A DNA stretch of 64,000 nucleotides from Kocuria rosea (GTDB taxonomy: Bacteria > Actinomycetota > Actinomycetes > Actinomycetales > Micrococcaceae). Shown piece after piece: positions 57,463-64,000 of this stretch; position 1 is the first letter of the stretch, and every line of letters begins with the position of its first letter. The DNA lies in NCBI RefSeq assembly GCF_006094695.1, contig NZ_CP035103.1, positions 2,232,001-2,296,000 on the forward strand. The letters are read 5' to 3'. The notes under the pieces are model-generated. The model saw only the letters and a program-made list of their open reading frames with translations. It did no database searches and was not told the DNA's origin. The translations under genes and the position numbers were made by a program.

Positions 57463-58683
57463 GTGCTACAGAGTCCTCCGTCGGCGCCGTCGCCGCGCTC
57501 CTCGGACTCGCCCGCCCCGGGGGCGAGCGAAGTCTTCCAGCTGCTGCGCGACGGCCGCCCGAGGACCCGGGCGGAGCTCGCCCAGCTGACCGGGCTGGCC
57601 CGCTCCACCGTGGCGTCCCGCGTGGACACCCTCATGACCCTGGGGCTCGTCGCACCCTACGGCGGGGCCGCCTCCACCGGGGGGCGCCCGCCCTCGCTCT
57701 TCGCCCTCAACCCGGGCGCCCGGGTGGTGGTCGGCGCGGACGTCGGGGCGACGCACGCCCGGGCGATCCTCGCGGACCTCTCCGGCCGGGAGCTCGCCGA
57801 GGAGCGCCAGGCGCTCGCGATCGGCGAGGGCCCCGAGGCGGTCCTGGGCTGGCTCGTGCGCACGGTCGCCGCGCTGCTCGAGCGCGCGGACCGCCCCGCC
57901 GCGGACCTCGCCGCCATCGGCATCGGGCTGCCCGGTCCCGTGGAGCACGAGACGGGCCGGCCGATCAACCCGCCCATCATGCCGGGGTGGGACCGCGTCG
58001 ACGTCCCCGCCCTCGTGCAGGCCCACTACGAGGTGCCCGTGCTGGTGGACAACGACGTCAACATCATGGCCCTGGGCGAGCGCAGCCTCTTCTGGCCCGC
58101 AACCACCGAGCTGATGTTCGTCAAGGTGGCCACGGGCATCGGCGCGGGGATCATCTCCGGCGGCGCGCTCCAGCGCGGCGCCCAGGGCACCGCGGGGGAC
58201 CTCGGCCACGTCCGGGTGCCGCGCGGCGACGAGCTGCTCTGCCGCTGCGGCAACACCGGATGCCTCGAGGCGCTCGCCGGCGCTCCCGCCCTCGTGCGGA
58301 CGCTCAACGAGCAGACCGCCGGCACGCTGTCCACCAGCCAGGACGTGATCGACCTCGTCCGCTCCGGGGACCCGCTGGCCGTGCAGGCGATCCGCCAGGC
58401 GGGGCGGGACATCGGCGACGTCCTGGCTACCTGCGTGAACCTCATCAACCCGTCCGTGATCGTGATCGGCGGCAGCCTCGCCCAGGCCGGGGAGCACCTG
58501 CTGGCCGGCATCCGGGAGGTCGTCTACCGGCGGTCCCTGCCCCTGGCCACGGAGCACCTGAGTGTGGCGCCCTCGGTCGCCGGCGAGCGCGCCGGCGTCA
58601 TGGGGGCGGCGGTGCTGGCCATCGACCACGTCCTGTCCCCGGAGTCCATCGAGGCCGCGTGCGCGGCCCTCGGCGCAAGCTGA
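57463..58683 (+). CDS. ROK-family transcriptional regulator
   Basis: A 406-residue regulator with an N-terminal winged helix (TRAELAQLTGLARSTVASRVDTL) and a sugar-kinase-like ROK domain. That domain carries the zinc signature CRCGNTGCLEALAG and the EHETGRPINPP region. Such proteins repress sugar operons until the sugar binds. The GTG at 57463 is chosen over the in-frame GTG at 57424 because the promoter elements lie between them. It is divergent from the ABC operon and is its likely regulator. Confidence 0.9.
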   Translation: MLQSPPSAPSPRSSDSPAPGASEVFQLLRDGRPRTRAELAQLTGLARSTVASRVDTLMTLGLVAPYGGAASTGGRPPSLFALNPGARVVVGADVGATHARAILADLSGRELAEERQALAIGEGPEAVLGWLVRTVAALLERADRPAADLAAIGIGLPGPVEHETGRPINPPIMPGWDRVDVPALVQAHYEVPVLVDNDVNIMALGERSLFWPATTELMFVKVATGIGAGIISGGALQRGAQGTAGDLGHVRVPRGDELLCRCGNTGCLEALAGAPALVRTLNEQTAGTLSTSQDVIDLVRSGDPLAVQAIRQAGRDIGDVLATCVNLINPSVIVIGGSLAQAGEHLLAGIREVVYRRSLPLATEHLSVAPSVAGERAGVMGAAVLAIDHVLSPESIEAACAALGAS

Positions 58684-58767
58684 GCCCGTCGCCGCTCCGG
58701 GCCGCCTCCGGCGCTCTCGCCCTACGCCGTCGCGGCCGGCTCCGGCCGGACCCGTCCGCGCGGCGGG

Positions 58768-60156
58768 TCAGTCCTTCTGCAGGCGCTCGTAGTACTCGCT
58801 CCACTTGGCCTCACCGCGGTCGTAGACGGCCCGCCAGTCCTGCTGGTGCCGGTCGTCGGCGGCGCCCCAGTTGGCCTGGTGGGTCCGGTCGCCCCAGTCC
58901 CAGACCGTCGCGCCCCGCTCGTCGAAGAAGTCCCAGACCTCGCGGCGCACCTGTTCGTCCACGTCGGCGCCGAGCAGGTTGGCCACGCGCTTGCCCTGGT
59001 TGGCCTCCTCGTTGGCGGTCCGCTTGATGCGGTTGCCGACCTCATTGGCGAGCCGCTTGTTGGCGTTGCCCGCCTCGTTGATCTCCCGCAGTTCGGTGTT
59101 GCGCCACTCGTTCCAGGCCCGGGCCATCGCCGTGTTCTGCTCCCGCCAGTAGGTCTCGAGCTCCGCCCGGGAGCCGGCGCGGGTGTACTCGCCGCCCCCG
59201 GCGGCGGCGATGTCGGCCAGTGCCCGCTGGTCGGTGTCACCGGCCTGGAAGCCGATGACGTTGATCACCGGCTCGACACCGGACCCGCTCAGCCGCTCGG
59301 CAGCCGCCACGGGGTCGCCGCCGCAGGTCTCCACGCCGTCGGTCACCACGTAGACGATGCCGTCGGTCGCGTCGTCGGGAAAGTCGGCGGCGGCCTCCTC
59401 GATGGCCCGGGCCAGTGGGGTGTAGCCGGTGGGCCGCACTCCGGCGAGGACGTCCGCGAGCTCCGCGGCGTCGGCGTCACCTGAGTAGGCGACCTCGGTG
59501 GTCGTGCACGACTCCTTCTTCCCCGGCGCAGAAGTGTCCCCCGCGTTCCCGTAGAGCCGCAGGCTCACCGTGCTGCCCTCCGGCAGCTCCTCGACGAACC
59601 CGGTCAGCGCCGTGCGCGCCGCGTCCATCCGCAAGCCGTCGCCGGAGTCCCCGGCCATCGAGTCACTGGCGTCCAGGACGAGCGCGAAGTGGTTCGTGCC
59701 CACGCTCCGGTCGCCCACCGGTCCGGTCACGGCGTCGGTGGGCTCCGCGCCGCGCTCCCCGGTGCCCGGGTCGAAGCGCACCACCGTCTTGACGTCCTCG
59801 GCGTAGTCGCCGTGGATCTGCGCGAGGATCGCCGCGCTCCACTCCCCGGCGGTGCGCGGATCACGCTCGCGGGCGGCGGCCAGCACCTCATCGTCGGTCC
59901 CGTCCTCGGCGTGCGGTCCGGGTTCGACGAGCAGGGACCGCTCCAGGGCGGTGAGTTCCCGCGGGGCGTCCTCGAAGGACACCGCGGCCAGCCCGTGCTC
60001 CACAGACCCCGACCCGGTCTCCGCCCTGCCGGCCGAGGACGCGGTCGTGGACGGCGTGGCGGTCTCCCCCGGTTTCCCCGCGTCCCCGACGGCGCACCCT
60101 GCCAGAAGCACCACGACGCAGACGGCTGTCAGGGATGAGCACACACTGTTCCGCAC
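58768..60156 (-). CDS. VWA-domain lipoprotein
   Basis: A 462-residue exported protein. The signal peptide ends in lipobox LLAGC (Cys 21). A von Willebrand A domain follows: MIDAS residues in LDASDSMAG, the Thr in GYTPLARA and the Asp in VVTDGVETCGG, so metal binding is intact. A Cys pair (ESCTT / ETCGG) could make a disulphide. The last ~130 residues are highly charged, with repeated N-K/R-x-A-N-E units and then many Trp/Asp residues, probably a helical stalk. The GTG at 60156 follows GGAAGG. The ligand is unknown. Confidence 0.8.
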   Translation of the reverse strand: MRNSVCSSLTAVCVVVLLAGCAVGDAGKPGETATPSTTASSAGRAETGSGSVEHGLAAVSFEDAPRELTALERSLLVEPGPHAEDGTDDEVLAAARERDPRTAGEWSAAILAQIHGDYAEDVKTVVRFDPGTGERGAEPTDAVTGPVGDRSVGTNHFALVLDASDSMAGDSGDGLRMDAARTALTGFVEELPEGSTVSLRLYGNAGDTSAPGKKESCTTTEVAYSGDADAAELADVLAGVRPTGYTPLARAIEEAAADFPDDATDGIVYVVTDGVETCGGDPVAAAERLSGSGVEPVINVIGFQAGDTDQRALADIAAAGGGEYTRAGSRAELETYWREQNTAMARAWNEWRNTELREINEAGNANKRLANEVGNRIKRTANEEANQGKRVANLLGADVDEQVRREVWDFFDERGATVWDWGDRTHQANWGAADDRHQQDWRAVYDRGEAKWSEYYERLQKD

Positions 60157-60465
60157 GGGGACCCTTCCACGGTCATCCAAAGTTTTCCATTGCACACTAT
60201 AGGCCTCACCGGTCGGGATGCCGCGGACGAGGGACACCGTCGAACGGACGCACCCGCAGAACCGTCGAGGACGGTGGTGTCCCGCTGCGGGAGCGGGGGA
60301 CCGACGGGCCGCTGCCTTCGCGTGCGGCCCCGGCATGGCCGATGGACGACGAACGCGCCGCGGGCCGGGACGGGACGGGAATCGGGGCGCTGTCCGTGCA
60401 CCCGCTGCGGCGGCGGACCGGCTGCGCCCTGGCCACATCGGAGCGGCTCGGGGTCGGTGAGCCGG
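60157..60465 (-). promoter_or_regulatory. VWA gene promoter region
   Basis: A 309-base spacer without a gene. TATAGT (60196-60201, minus strand) is an excellent -10 for the VWA gene, with a ~32-base leader. The -35 is not clear. ACCGTCGA occurs twice (60236-60243 and 60263-60270) as a direct repeat. Nothing else convincing is seen. Confidence 0.45.
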
Positions 60466-60960
60466 TCAGCGGGTGAACTCACCACAGGCCTGCAGCAGTG
60501 CCAGGGCCGAGGCGGTGGTGGTGTCCGTGATCCGCCCGGAGCACAGGTGCTGGAGCAGCTGCTGTTCATCGGCCCACTCCACCCCGGGGATGCCGGCCGG
60601 CTCCAGCGCCTCTCCGTACTCGGCATCGGTCCGGCGCGCCACTGCGAGCAGCACGTCGATCCGCTCCTCCTTGCGCTGATCGGCGTAGAGGATCCCCAGC
60701 GGAGCGATCACCGCCGCGGACATGCCCTGCCCGAACTCCTCCTCCAGCAGCACCGCCGCCCCGGCGCGCAGTTCGTCGGGGTCGACCACCGGGCCCTGCG
60801 GAAAGATCAGCATCTGCCCGCCCGGGTGCAGTTCGGCCTGCACCAGCCCGTAGCGGGTCCGGGCGCCGGAGCCGTCGTGCACCCTCGGAATCACGACGAT
60901 CGAACGCTGGACTGGTACGGGGTGCAGCATCGCCGGTCGGTCCGGAGCGACGTCAGTCAT
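60466..60960 (-). CDS. NUDIX-fold protein with degenerate catalytic box
   Basis: A 164-residue protein. The order of segments GGQMLIFPQG, a Glu-rich helix AAVLLEEEFG, PLGILYADQRKEERIDVLLAV and the C-terminal EWADEQQLLQHLCSGRITDTTT fits a NUDIX domain. In the NUDIX box (G-x5-E-x7-R-E-U-x-E-E-x-G-U), however, the Arg and first catalytic Glu are Val and Leu, so hydrolysis may be lost. It could bind a nucleotide as a sensor instead. The ATG at 60960 follows GAGGACT. Confidence 0.55.
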   Translation of the reverse strand: MTDVAPDRPAMLHPVPVQRSIVVIPRVHDGSGARTRYGLVQAELHPGGQMLIFPQGPVVDPDELRAGAAVLLEEEFGQGMSAAVIAPLGILYADQRKEERIDVLLAVARRTDAEYGEALEPAGIPGVEWADEQQLLQHLCSGRITDTTTASALALLQACGEFTR

Positions 60961-61112
60961 CAGGCAGTCCTCATGTCGGGGAACGCATCGGCGCCTGCGG
61001 ACTCGGAACACGCAGGCGATGCGCACGAACAGCCTACGGTCGACTGCTCAACGCGGCCCGGGAGGAGCACGTGCGGGACCTCCACAGGCCCCTTTCCCAG
61101 GTCCCAGGGTGG

Positions 61113-61141
61113 TTCCGCTCCGTGAGTCAGGTCACTAAGGT
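61113..61141 (+). promoter_or_regulatory. Promoter of the small acidic protein genes
   Basis: TTCCGC (61113-61118), 17 bases, TAAGGT (61136-61141). It gives a leader of ~25 bases with AGGAGG before the ATG at 61173. Confidence 0.4.
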
Positions 61142-61172
61142 GGGAGGCACGGCTCAGCACAGGAGGTTCTCC

Positions 61173-61454
61173 ATGACCACCCCGAACAACGACGACGCGC
61201 CGGACCTCGACGACGTCCTCGAGCCCGAGGGCGACGCCCTGCCCGACCCCATCTACCAGGGCCACGCCGGGATGCCCGAGCATCTCGACGACGAGGCACT
61301 GGCCGCAGCCACCGAACAGGAGCGGGTGGCCGCCGGGCTGACCGACTACGCGCCCGGGCAGGTCCCACCGGCCACCGACCCGCTGCCGGAAGACGCCTCC
61401 GAAGCAGCCGACCGCGCCCAGCGGGGTCTGCTCGAGGAGGACGGGAACGCCTGA
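61173..61454 (+). CDS. Small acidic protein of unknown function
   Basis: A 93-residue, strongly acidic protein (long runs of Asp/Glu at both ends), not recognised. The middle reads PEHLDDEALAAATEQERVAAGLTDY; no signal peptide or membrane segment. The ATG at 61173 follows AGGAGG at ideal spacing. It lies 49 bases before another small polar gene with its own good ribosome site. Such abundant hydrophilic proteins often belong to stress regulons, but that is inference. Confidence 0.65.
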   Translation: MTTPNNDDAPDLDDVLEPEGDALPDPIYQGHAGMPEHLDDEALAAATEQERVAAGLTDYAPGQVPPATDPLPEDASEAADRAQRGLLEEDGNA

Positions 61455-61503
61455 CGGGCCGTCCCACCGAAGTACGCCGTCCCATCCCTGCAAGGAGATC
61501 GAC

Positions 61504-61710
61504 ATGGCCGAGCGAGGCAACACCAAGCACAGCGCGGAACTGGACGACCAGATGAAGCACGAGGTCGCCGGCGAGGTGGCCGGCATCCAACCCGACCACG
61601 TGGAGGAGCACCGCCAGACCGAGCCCTGGGTCGACGACACCGACGACCCGGAGGTGCGCTCCGCGGTGGAGGAGCGCGAACGCTCCCCCCGCCCGGACAC
61701 CCAGCAGTAG
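61504..61710 (+). CDS. Small hydrophilic protein
   Basis: A 68-residue charged protein. Its N terminus (AERGNTKHSAELDDQMKHE) resembles the leading segment of actinobacterial DUF2795-type proteins, but the DUF2795 domain itself is absent. The rest is acidic and probably disordered. The ATG at 61504 follows AAGGAGA. It is likely co-transcribed with the 93-residue gene. Confidence 0.65.
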   Translation: MAERGNTKHSAELDDQMKHEVAGEVAGIQPDHVEEHRQTEPWVDDTDDPEVRSAVEERERSPRPDTQQ

Positions 61711-61783
61711 CGCCCCCGGGCGGGTCGGGTCGGTTCGGTGCTGGCGAAGAACTCTCCCGCCGGGCACGACATCCGGCTTACCC

Positions 61784-61802
61784 GTCGGGGCGGCTCCCCG
61801 AC
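61784..61802. terminator. Possible terminator between convergent genes
   Basis: GTCGGGG-CGGCT-CCCCGAC gives a 7-bp stem in the 251-base space between the small gene and the SDR stop. Nothing else was recognised in that space. Confidence 0.4.
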
Positions 61803-61961
61803 ACGACGTCCGTCGACTTCAGAGCCGGAGCCCGTTCGGATGCCCCGCGTTGCGGATTCCGGTTCCCGGCCGGCGGGCCCACCCCCGTGTGCCGTTCGGT
61901 CGTGGGCGAGGTCCCGGTGGATCCCGTCGGCACGGCCGTCCGCTCCGCGGTGGACCCGGGC

Positions 61962-62753
61962 TCAGAGGATCGGCTTGCCGCCGGTGACGGCGACCCGCGA
62001 GCCGGAGATGTAGCTGCCGTCGTCCGAGGCCAGCAGGACGTAGACGGGCGCGAGCTCGGCGGGCTGGCCGGCACGGCCCAGGGGTACGTCGTCGCCGAAG
62101 GCTCCCACCTTCTCCGCGGGCATGGTCGCCGGGATCAGCGGCGTCCAGATCGGACCCGGGGCCACGCTGTTGACCCGGATGCCCTTCTCGCCCAGCATCT
62201 GCGCAAGCCCGGCGGAGAAGTTCGCGACCGCCGCCTTGGTGGCCGCGTAGGGCGCCAGCTGCGGGGACGGCTGGTCGGACTGCACCGAGGAGCTGCCGAT
62301 GATCGCCGAGCCCGGAGGCATGTGGGGCACGGCGGCCTTGGTGAGGTGGAACATGGCGCCGATGTTGAGCCGGAACGTGTAGTCCCACTCCTCGTCGCTG
62401 ATCTCGTCGAGGCTGTCGCGGCTCATCTGGTAGGCGGCATTGGAGACCAGCACGTCGATCCGACCGAACTCCTGCACGGCCCTGTCGACGACAGCCCGGC
62501 AGTGGGCCGGGTCCGAGAGGTCTCCGCGGACCAGGACGGCGCGACGCCCGGCCTCCTCGATCCAGCGGGCGGTGTCCTGGGCGTCGTCGTCCTCCTCGAG
62601 GTAGGCGATCAGGACGTCGGCGCCCTCGCGGGCGTAGGCGATCGCGGCGGCACGGCCGATGCCGCTGTCCCCGCCGGTGATGATGGCCGCCTTGCCCGCG
62701 AGCTTGCCGGAGCCGCGGTAGCTGTGCTCGCCGCAGTCCGGGACGGGGGTCAT
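61962..62753 (-). CDS. SDR-family oxidoreductase, with lost N-terminal extension
   Basis: A classical short-chain dehydrogenase of 263 residues. The cofactor loop is ITGGDSGIGRAAA and the active-site Ser is in IIGSSSVQ. The YAATK motif supplies Tyr and Lys, and VNSVAPGPIWTPL follows. It belongs to the group related to glucose and general-stress dehydrogenases (YhdG-like). The first usable start is ATG 62753. Upstream the same frame continues for 16 codons to a better-placed ATG (62801) but is broken by TAG at codon 3. The SDR fold itself is complete, so the enzyme may still work. Confidence 0.9.
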   Translation of the reverse strand: MTPVPDCGEHSYRGSGKLAGKAAIITGGDSGIGRAAAIAYAREGADVLIAYLEEDDDAQDTARWIEEAGRRAVLVRGDLSDPAHCRAVVDRAVQEFGRIDVLVSNAAYQMSRDSLDEISDEEWDYTFRLNIGAMFHLTKAAVPHMPPGSAIIGSSSVQSDQPSPQLAPYAATKAAVANFSAGLAQMLGEKGIRVNSVAPGPIWTPLIPATMPAEKVGAFGDDVPLGRAGQPAELAPVYVLLASDDGSYISGSRVAVTGGKPIL

Positions 62754-62801
62754 CGCGGCCTGGATGCCGGGGACCTCCTGCTGCTGCTCTGGCTAGCTCA
62801 T
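62754..62801 (-). pseudogene. Interrupted N-terminal extension of the SDR gene (ATG AGC TAG)
   Basis: ATG 62801 has GGAAGG eight bases upstream and is in frame with the SDR gene. The third codon is TAG (62793-62795), followed by codons for PEQQQEVPGIQAA that lead straight into the ATG at 62753. Changing TAG to CAG would restore a continuous Gln-rich N terminus. It is either a nonsense mutation or a read error. Confidence 0.7.
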
Positions 62802-63232
62802 GGCGTGGTCCTTCCGTGGTCGAGTGGTCCGGACGGTGCGCGCGCTGCTCACCGGGCTGCCCCGATGATCAGCACACTGTCCACTTTAGATGCTCGTGAC
62901 GGAGTTGTCGTGCTCCGTCCCGCGCCGCAGGCCGGGCACGACGACCAGCAGGGACGACCCGGGTCCCCGAGACCCCTCAGCCCGGTCGAACTGCTGACCC
63001 CCAACGGATTGCGCGCCCACGGGCCTGCCCCACTCCCACCTTGCACCGCCCGCAGACCCCGGGGCGGAACGACCCAGGGTGCCCGGCCTCAGCTCATCTG
63101 ATACCCCCCTCCATTCAATAAGCAGGCTTCCCTTTTGGGGGCCGGATCACTAGCGTGGAGATCAGAGCCGGGAATCACGGGCGCGGTGTGCCGCGCCACC
63201 GCCGGCCGCAGCAGCCGATGACGGAGGTCAGC
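62802..63232. promoter_or_regulatory. SDR-catalase divergent control region
   Basis: A 431-base spacer without a convincing gene. For the SDR gene, ACGACA (62906-62911), 17 bases, TAAAGT (62883-62888) on the minus strand is a fair promoter. For the catalase, TAGCGT (63151-63156) is a possible -10 with a weak -35, and the unusually AT-rich stretch 63110-63136 may hold further signals. ACGGAGGTCAGC is the catalase ribosome site. Confidence 0.4.
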
Positions 63233-64000
63233 ATGTTCTTGCACCAGCAGAAGCTCCAGTACAAGTCCACCCCCGAGGCCCCGGACGCGGTCTACGCGCG
63301 CAAGCTCCAGGAGGTGATCGGCGGGCAGTACGGGGAGATCACCGTGGCCATGCAGTACAGCTTCCAGGCCTGGAACGCCCACATCCCGGGCAAGTACCGG
63401 GACCTGCTCTTCGGAACCGCCGCCGAAGAGTTCGGTCACATCGAGATGCTCGCCACGATGGTCGCCCAGCTGTTGGAGAAGGCCCCGCTGGGCATCACCG
63501 AGGACGCCGTGCAGGGCGACCCGGCGGTTGCGGCGGTGATCGGCGGCACCGACCTGCAGCACGCGATCGTGGCCGGGGCCGGGGCACGGCCGGTGGACTC
63601 GATGGGCAACCCGTGGTCCGGGTCCTACGTCACCGCCTCGGGGAACCTGCTGGCGGACATGACTGCCAACGTCAACGCCGAGATGCAGGGCCGCACCCAG
63701 GTCGCCCGGCTCTACCACATGACCGAGGACAAGGGGATCCGGGACATGCTGTCGTTCCTGCTGGCGCGGGACACCATGCACCAGAACCAGTGGATGGCCG
63801 CGGTCAAGGAGCTGCAGGCCGACGGGCTGGAGCAGATGCCGGTGCCCTCGAACTTCCCGCAGGCCAAGGAGGCCACCGAGTTCTCCTACGACTACTACAA
63901 CTTCTCCGACGGCGCGGCCGCCGCGGAGGGGTCCTGGGCCTCCGGGCCGACGCCGGACGGCAACGGGCAGTTCGGCTACCAGGACCAGCCCATGGCGGGG
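63233..64000 (+). CDS. Manganese catalase, partial (3' end outside window)
   Basis: Non-haem dimanganese catalase that splits hydrogen peroxide; 256 residues are visible and no stop is reached. The four-helix metal site is complete: Glu 35, Glu 66 and His 69, then Glu 150 and His 183, positions that match the family closely. The early MFLHQQKLQY and the GYQDQP tail region are typical. The ATG at 63233 follows GGAGG; an in-frame ATG at 63218 would overlap that site. It is divergent from the SDR gene. Confidence 0.95.
   Translation, partial: MFLHQQKLQYKSTPEAPDAVYARKLQEVIGGQYGEITVAMQYSFQAWNAHIPGKYRDLLFGTAAEEFGHIEMLATMVAQLLEKAPLGITEDAVQGDPAVAAVIGGTDLQHAIVAGAGARPVDSMGNPWSGSYVTASGNLLADMTANVNAEMQGRTQVARLYHMTEDKGIRDMLSFLLARDTMHQNQWMAAVKELQADGLEQMPVPSNFPQAKEATEFSYDYYNFSDGAAAAEGSWASGPTPDGNGQFGYQDQPMAG

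Noticed and set aside
58684..58767. Terminator between the ROK and VWA genes
   Set aside because: GGCCGG-CT-CCGGCC is only a 6-bp stem with almost no loop. Similar stems are frequent in this DNA, so it was not called.

Overview
The window looks like chromosome of a high-GC actinobacterium of the Micrococcaceae type (Kocuria, Arthrobacter or a close relative). The reasons are the very high GC, many GTG and TTG starts, -10 boxes of the TANNNT type, and an actinobacterial gene order: ctaB-tkt-tal-pgi-zwf-opcA-pgl facing secG-tpiA-pgk-gap-whiA-yvcK-rapZ-uvrC-uvrA. Genus assignment is inference. No rRNA, tRNA, transposase, integrase or CRISPR array was seen.

Layout. 1-827: a left-truncated DapA-like aldolase. 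898-10721: haem synthase ctaB, divergent from a tightly packed pentose-phosphate operon (tkt, tal, pgi, zwf, opcA, pgl). 10873-12919: an uncharacterised lipoprotein with a 15-bp tandem repeat, plus a membrane protein. 13055-16591: leftward glycolytic operon gap-pgk-tpiA-secG. 16808-19876: rapZ-yvcK-whiA. 19977-25726: uvrA-HAD-uvrC. 25780-28049: marR and a DHA2 efflux pump, with a readable promoter/operator. 28316-29952: metallo-hydrolase and BASS transporter. 30006-37004: three coupled genes (HEAT-like/GT4 glycosyltransferase, UGT-like glycosyltransferase, membrane-anchored patatin), the least understood block. 37101-41567: fhs and a Ski2-like helicase. 41680-44718: two TerC paralogues, each behind its own manganese (yybP-ykoY) riboswitch. 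44794-46914: uvrB. 47105-49202: NAD(P)-binding protein, small orphan and DUF1206 membrane protein.

49325-58683 is a seven-gene sugar uptake and catabolism operon: ABC ATPase, two permeases, binding lipoprotein, two TIM-barrel isomerase-like enzymes and a Gfo/Idh oxidoreductase. It is divergent from a leaderless ROK regulator. The enzyme set fits oxidation-elimination cleavage of a glycoside or anhydrosugar (levoglucosan-type chemistry). 58768-64000 holds a VWA lipoprotein, a NUDIX-like protein with a degenerate catalytic box, two small polar proteins, an SDR oxidoreductase with an in-frame amber codon at position 3 of its likely original reading frame, and a right-truncated manganese catalase.

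The central-carbon genes act together. G6PD with its OpcA partner and lactonase feed the oxidative pentose-phosphate branch, transketolase and transaldolase return carbon to glycolysis, and gap-pgk-tpiA handle the triose level. YvcK and RapZ are known regulators of carbon and envelope metabolism. The two Mn-sensing TerC units and the Mn catalase suggest active manganese handling.
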